Source of the DNA: Spirochaetales bacterium
Lineage (GTDB): Bacteria; Spirochaetota; Spirochaetia; SZUA-6
Length of the DNA: 24,580 nucleotides
Assembly (NCBI GenBank): GCA_003233545.1
Contig: QILZ01000186.1
Span: 1-24,580 of the forward strand
Direction: 5' to 3'
Position numbers and translations under genes: made by a program. Below, piece after piece: positions 22,020 through 24,580 of the stretch (positions are counted from its first letter, which is position 1; each line of letters starts with the position of its first letter). Under the pieces are notes generated by a model that saw only the letters and a list, made by a program, of their open reading frames with translations, was not told where the DNA came from and ran no database searches.

Positions 22020-23279
22020 ATGGCAGAAGGAACAGGCGGCCCGAATTATAAACTTACCGGTGAGCAGATAGAAAGTATTATTATAAAGGGTACACCGGAA
22101 ACCCTTTATAAAGATAAAAGAGTCCTCGTTTTAACCCCTGATGCAACCAGGACATCACCCCTTCCCTTAATGATACACCTGTTAAAAAAGATAATAGGAG
22201 CTAAGGCGGAGAAACTTGATTTTATGGTTGCACTCGGAACACATCAGCCCTTAAAAGAAGAGGAAATACTTAAACTCTACGGCATTACTGCAGATGAGAG
22301 GAGAAATCTTTTTAAAGACAGCATGGTATACAACCATGAATGGTACAAAGAGGGGACATTAATTAAAATAGGCAAACTAACGGAAGATGATATAGAAAAA
22401 ATAACCGGCGGCTTGTTCAGGGAGGAAGTAGATATTGTAATTAATAAACATATCTACGATTATGACTTAATTATCATCCTGGGTCCTGTTTTTCCCCATG
22501 AAGTTGTCGGTTATTCGGGAGGCAATAAGTATCTTTTTCCCGGAATATCGGGCGGCGAATTTGTACATTTTTTCCACTGGCTCGGTGCGGTTATTACGTG
22601 CTGGAAAACAATAGGATTTAAACATACACCGGTACGGGAAGTTGTCAACAGGGCGACCTCGTTTGTAACCATTCCGAGGCATAATATTTCCATGGTTGTA
22701 AGACCGGATAATCACCTTGCAGGCCTGTACGTCGGTACGCCTGAAGAAGCCTGGTCCGATGCTGCGGAGCTATCCTCAGGAATTCATGTTGTTTATAAAG
22801 ACAGGCCTTACAAGGTCGTACTTGGAAGAGCACCCGAGATGTACGATGAGATATGGACAGCAGGAAAGGTTATGTATAAACTCGAGCCTGTTATCGCCGA
22901 CGGAGGCAAGCTCATTATATATGCCCCTCATATAAAGGAAGTATCATTTACATGGGGTAAATACCTCGATAAAATAGGCTATCATGTAAGGGACTATTTT
23001 TTAAAGCAGATGGACAGGTTCCGTGATATTCCAAGAGGAGTTATTGCACATTCTACTCATGTAAGAGGGGTCGGTACATTCGAAAATGGTATTGAAAAAC
23101 CGAGAATAGAGGTAGTACTCGCAACAGCTATTCCCGAAAAAAAGTGCAGGGAGATAAACTTGGGGTACATGGACCCTAAGAGCATCGATACGGAGAAATA
23201 TAAAGGCAGGGAAAACGAAGACATTCTCTATGTGGACCATGCGGGAGAAGTACTTCACCGCCTTAAAAGCGATAAATAG
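22020..23279 (+). CDS. LarA-superfamily (nickel-pincer) 2-hydroxyacid epimerase, candidate D-gluconate 2-epimerase
   Basis: A 419-residue homologue of lactate racemase LarA, which uses a nickel-pincer nucleotide (NPN) cofactor for hydride transfer at C2 of hydroxyacids. Visible features are DATRTSP (41-47), GTHQP (73-77), His106 in NHEW, and PHEVVGYSGGNK with His160 and Lys170, then His186. The 10- and 16-residue spacings equal those of His174, Lys184 and His200 in L. plantarum LarA; Lys170 should hold the cofactor. The superfamily is known to include D-gluconate 2-epimerases as well as malate and phenyllactate racemases, and the gnd, SDR and uxaE-like neighbours point to gluconate/mannonate. 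AAGAGG precedes ATG 22020, 4 nt after the HAD stop. The cofactor-making larB, larC and larE are not in the window. Confidence 0.85.
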   Translation: MAEGTGGPNYKLTGEQIESIIIKGTPETLYKDKRVLVLTPDATRTSPLPLMIHLLKKIIGAKAEKLDFMVALGTHQPLKEEEILKLYGITADERRNLFKDSMVYNHEWYKEGTLIKIGKLTEDDIEKITGGLFREEVDIVINKHIYDYDLIIILGPVFPHEVVGYSGGNKYLFPGISGGEFVHFFHWLGAVITCWKTIGFKHTPVREVVNRATSFVTIPRHNISMVVRPDNHLAGLYVGTPEEAWSDAAELSSGIHVVYKDRPYKVVLGRAPEMYDEIWTAGKVMYKLEPVIADGGKLIIYAPHIKEVSFTWGKYLDKIGYHVRDYFLKQMDRFRDIPRGVIAHSTHVRGVGTFENGIEKPRIEVVLATAIPEKKCREINLGYMDPKSIDTEKYKGRENEDILYVDHAGEVLHRLKSDK

Positions 23280-23303
23280 CTGGCGATAATCGATCGGCAT
23301 TAC

Positions 23304-23332
23304 AAATAGACGGTTAATTTGACAGTCTATTT
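23304..23332. promoter_or_regulatory. 8-bp inverted repeat just before the uxaE-like ribosome site
   Basis: AAATAGAC (23304-23311), 13 nt, GTCTATTT (23325-23332), perfectly paired, directly before CAGGAGG. In RNA it would form a hairpin abutting the ribosome-binding site; in DNA it could be an internal operator. A TTGACA inside the loop has no -10 at proper distance. Confidence 0.5.
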
Positions 23333-23345
23333 TCAGGAGGAATTA

Positions 23346-24580
23346 ATGATATACAAGGAATTTCAAAAGCAGGACACGGAGAACTGGGTAAATTCCGTTC
23401 GGGAAGACGGTCTTTTTAAAGAGCTTTTCACGGATAAAGGAATCGATAAGGATAAAATCCTTTCTTTGCAGTACAACCCTTACCTCTACCCTGAATCTCT
23501 GCAGGAAGAAAATACACTTCTGTATCTGATTATAAAACAGGGCATTAAACGCGCCCTGGCAATCTTTTCTAAAAGCGGATTCCCGCCGGATTTCGAAGGC
23601 ATACAGGGATCTCTCGAAGGAATAAATATACTATTCTGTCCGCTTAACAACACAAATGCCATAAAACTACGAAAATTATTTCCTTTTACAGCACCTTCCA
23701 CGCTTAAAAATGCCGGCGTATCCTTCGGGGTCGGAGACAGGCTCGGAATTGCAGGCCCCGGCCATATTAAGATATTTAAAAAATACATGGCTAATCCTGT
23801 TCTTGCCCAGCAGTCCGTACGGGAATTGACACTTACAGACAGAAATTACAATGACGTTCTGGATTCCGCTACATGGGCTGTTTTTCAGGAAGGATATAAA
23901 GAACCGTGGGGAGCAGACGGAGATCATCTTAAAACAGAGGAATGGGTAAAAACAGCACTTTCTATCGGTTTTACCATGATTACAGCGGATGTTTCCGATT
24001 ATATTCACGGAGAATATACATCCGCAGATGACCATGTAATTAAAACGGAATACTCCGGTATCGATGAGGACACCAGGAAGTCTCTGGAACAGTCATACCT
24101 TAACTACACAGTAAATCTCGAAAACGGCGAAGAAATTCGCTTAAACAGCGGGACACTTATGAGAATCGTATTAATTTATAAGGATGCTATAGACCATGCG
24201 TTACGATTGTACAACACGGCTGTAGAGACCGCCGGCGAAGATAACTTTGATTTTGAGCTGTCGATCGATGAAACCGATACACCTACGACTCCGGAAGCTC
24301 ACGTCTTTATAGCAAAAGAAGCTGAAAAAAAGGGAATTAAAATCGCTTCGCTTGCACCCCGTTTTGTCGGAGAATTTCAGAAAGCGATAGATTATATAGG
24401 GAATCCTGATAAATTCGAAAAATCTTTTAAAACACATGTACTCATCGCAAAAATTATGGGTTATCGAATTTCCGTACACTCGGGAAGCGATAAATTCAGA
24501 GTCTTTCCCATTATAGGAAAACAGACAGAAGGCAGATTCCATATTAAGACAGCAGGAACTAACTGGCTCGAGGCGATACG
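23346..24580 (+). CDS. uxaE: UxaE-like tagaturonate/fructuronate epimerase, 3' end cut by window edge
   Basis: 411 codons are visible and the frame is open at the right edge; family members are about 480 residues, so some 70 are missing. Segments match the UxaE family (the T. maritima enzyme interconverts D-tagaturonate and D-fructuronate, metal-dependent). These are FGVGDRLGIAGPGH, WAVFQEGYKEPWGADGDHLK, FTMITADVSDYIHG, ELSIDETDTPTTPEAH, SLAPRFVGEFQKAIDYIG and ISVHSGSDKFRVFPIIG. The acidic and His residues in GADGDH, DETDTPTTPEAH and SVHSGSD are the likely metal and substrate ligands. ATG 23346 follows CAGGAGG by 5 nt. It lies 66 nt after the LarA-like gene, with an inverted repeat in the gap. 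Product fructuronate would be the substrate for the SDR of this operon. Confidence 0.88.
   Translation, partial: MIYKEFQKQDTENWVNSVREDGLFKELFTDKGIDKDKILSLQYNPYLYPESLQEENTLLYLIIKQGIKRALAIFSKSGFPPDFEGIQGSLEGINILFCPLNNTNAIKLRKLFPFTAPSTLKNAGVSFGVGDRLGIAGPGHIKIFKKYMANPVLAQQSVRELTLTDRNYNDVLDSATWAVFQEGYKEPWGADGDHLKTEEWVKTALSIGFTMITADVSDYIHGEYTSADDHVIKTEYSGIDEDTRKSLEQSYLNYTVNLENGEEIRLNSGTLMRIVLIYKDAIDHALRLYNTAVETAGEDNFDFELSIDETDTPTTPEAHVFIAKEAEKKGIKIASLAPRFVGEFQKAIDYIGNPDKFEKSFKTHVLIAKIMGYRISVHSGSDKFRVFPIIGKQTEGRFHIKTAGTNWLEAI

Noticed and set aside
23315..23345. Internal promoter for the uxaE-like gene from TTGACA in the gap
   Set aside because: The -10 would fall on the start codon region (ATTAAT) and the element lies in the loop of the inverted repeat.

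Overview
The window (24,580 bp, roughly mid-40s % GC by eye, compact, mostly operonic) looks like chromosomal DNA of an anaerobic or fermentative Gram-negative bacterium. Spirochaetota is my best guess. Supporting signs are an Lnt apolipoprotein N-acyltransferase (so a lipoprotein-bearing outer membrane), a single-chain alpha2-type glycyl-tRNA synthetase, a lipoprotein with a loose lipobox, a PPi-type phosphofructokinase, and hexuronate genes of the Thermotoga/spirochaete kind. This is inference from gene content, not a phylogeny. I see no mobile elements, CRISPR arrays, tRNAs or rRNAs.

Layout. 1-2777 (minus): lnt, overlapping a truncated Nth/MagIII-like DNA glycosylase that runs off the left edge. 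2859-4404 (plus): a Cof-type HAD phosphatase and a small lipoprotein. 4493-9223 (minus): a translation operon with its own promoter, gltX - glyQS - tyrS - small membrane protein. 9229-12097 (minus): MATE exporter, nitroreductase and an unrecognised protein. 12213-13666 (plus): cysK and an Rrf2-family regulator, convergent with mrp (13678-14478, minus); the two share an AT-only inverted repeat at their stop codons. 14774-16636 (minus): an APC permease fused to a PTS EIIA domain, whose promoter carries a 19-nt tandem repeat.

16754 to the right edge (plus) is the most interesting part: a DeoR-regulated, tightly packed operon encoding DeoR regulator, PPi-dependent phosphofructokinase, 6-phosphogluconate dehydrogenase, a UxuB-like short-chain dehydrogenase, a HAD hydrolase, a LarA-superfamily (nickel-pincer) epimerase and a UxaE-like tagaturonate/fructuronate epimerase (truncated at the edge). 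Read together, these suggest a route in which hexuronates pass through tagaturonate, fructuronate and mannonate, are epimerised at C2 to gluconate, and enter the oxidative pentose phosphate pathway through Gnd rather than the usual mannonate dehydratase/KDG branch. The kinase, uronate isomerase and transporter that this needs are not in the window.

Three membrane-protein genes (lnt, MATE, APC) lack a Shine-Dalgarno sequence and have a -10-like hexamer only 9-10 nt upstream of the ATG, suggesting near-leaderless mRNAs. Most other genes have clear AGGAGG-type sites.
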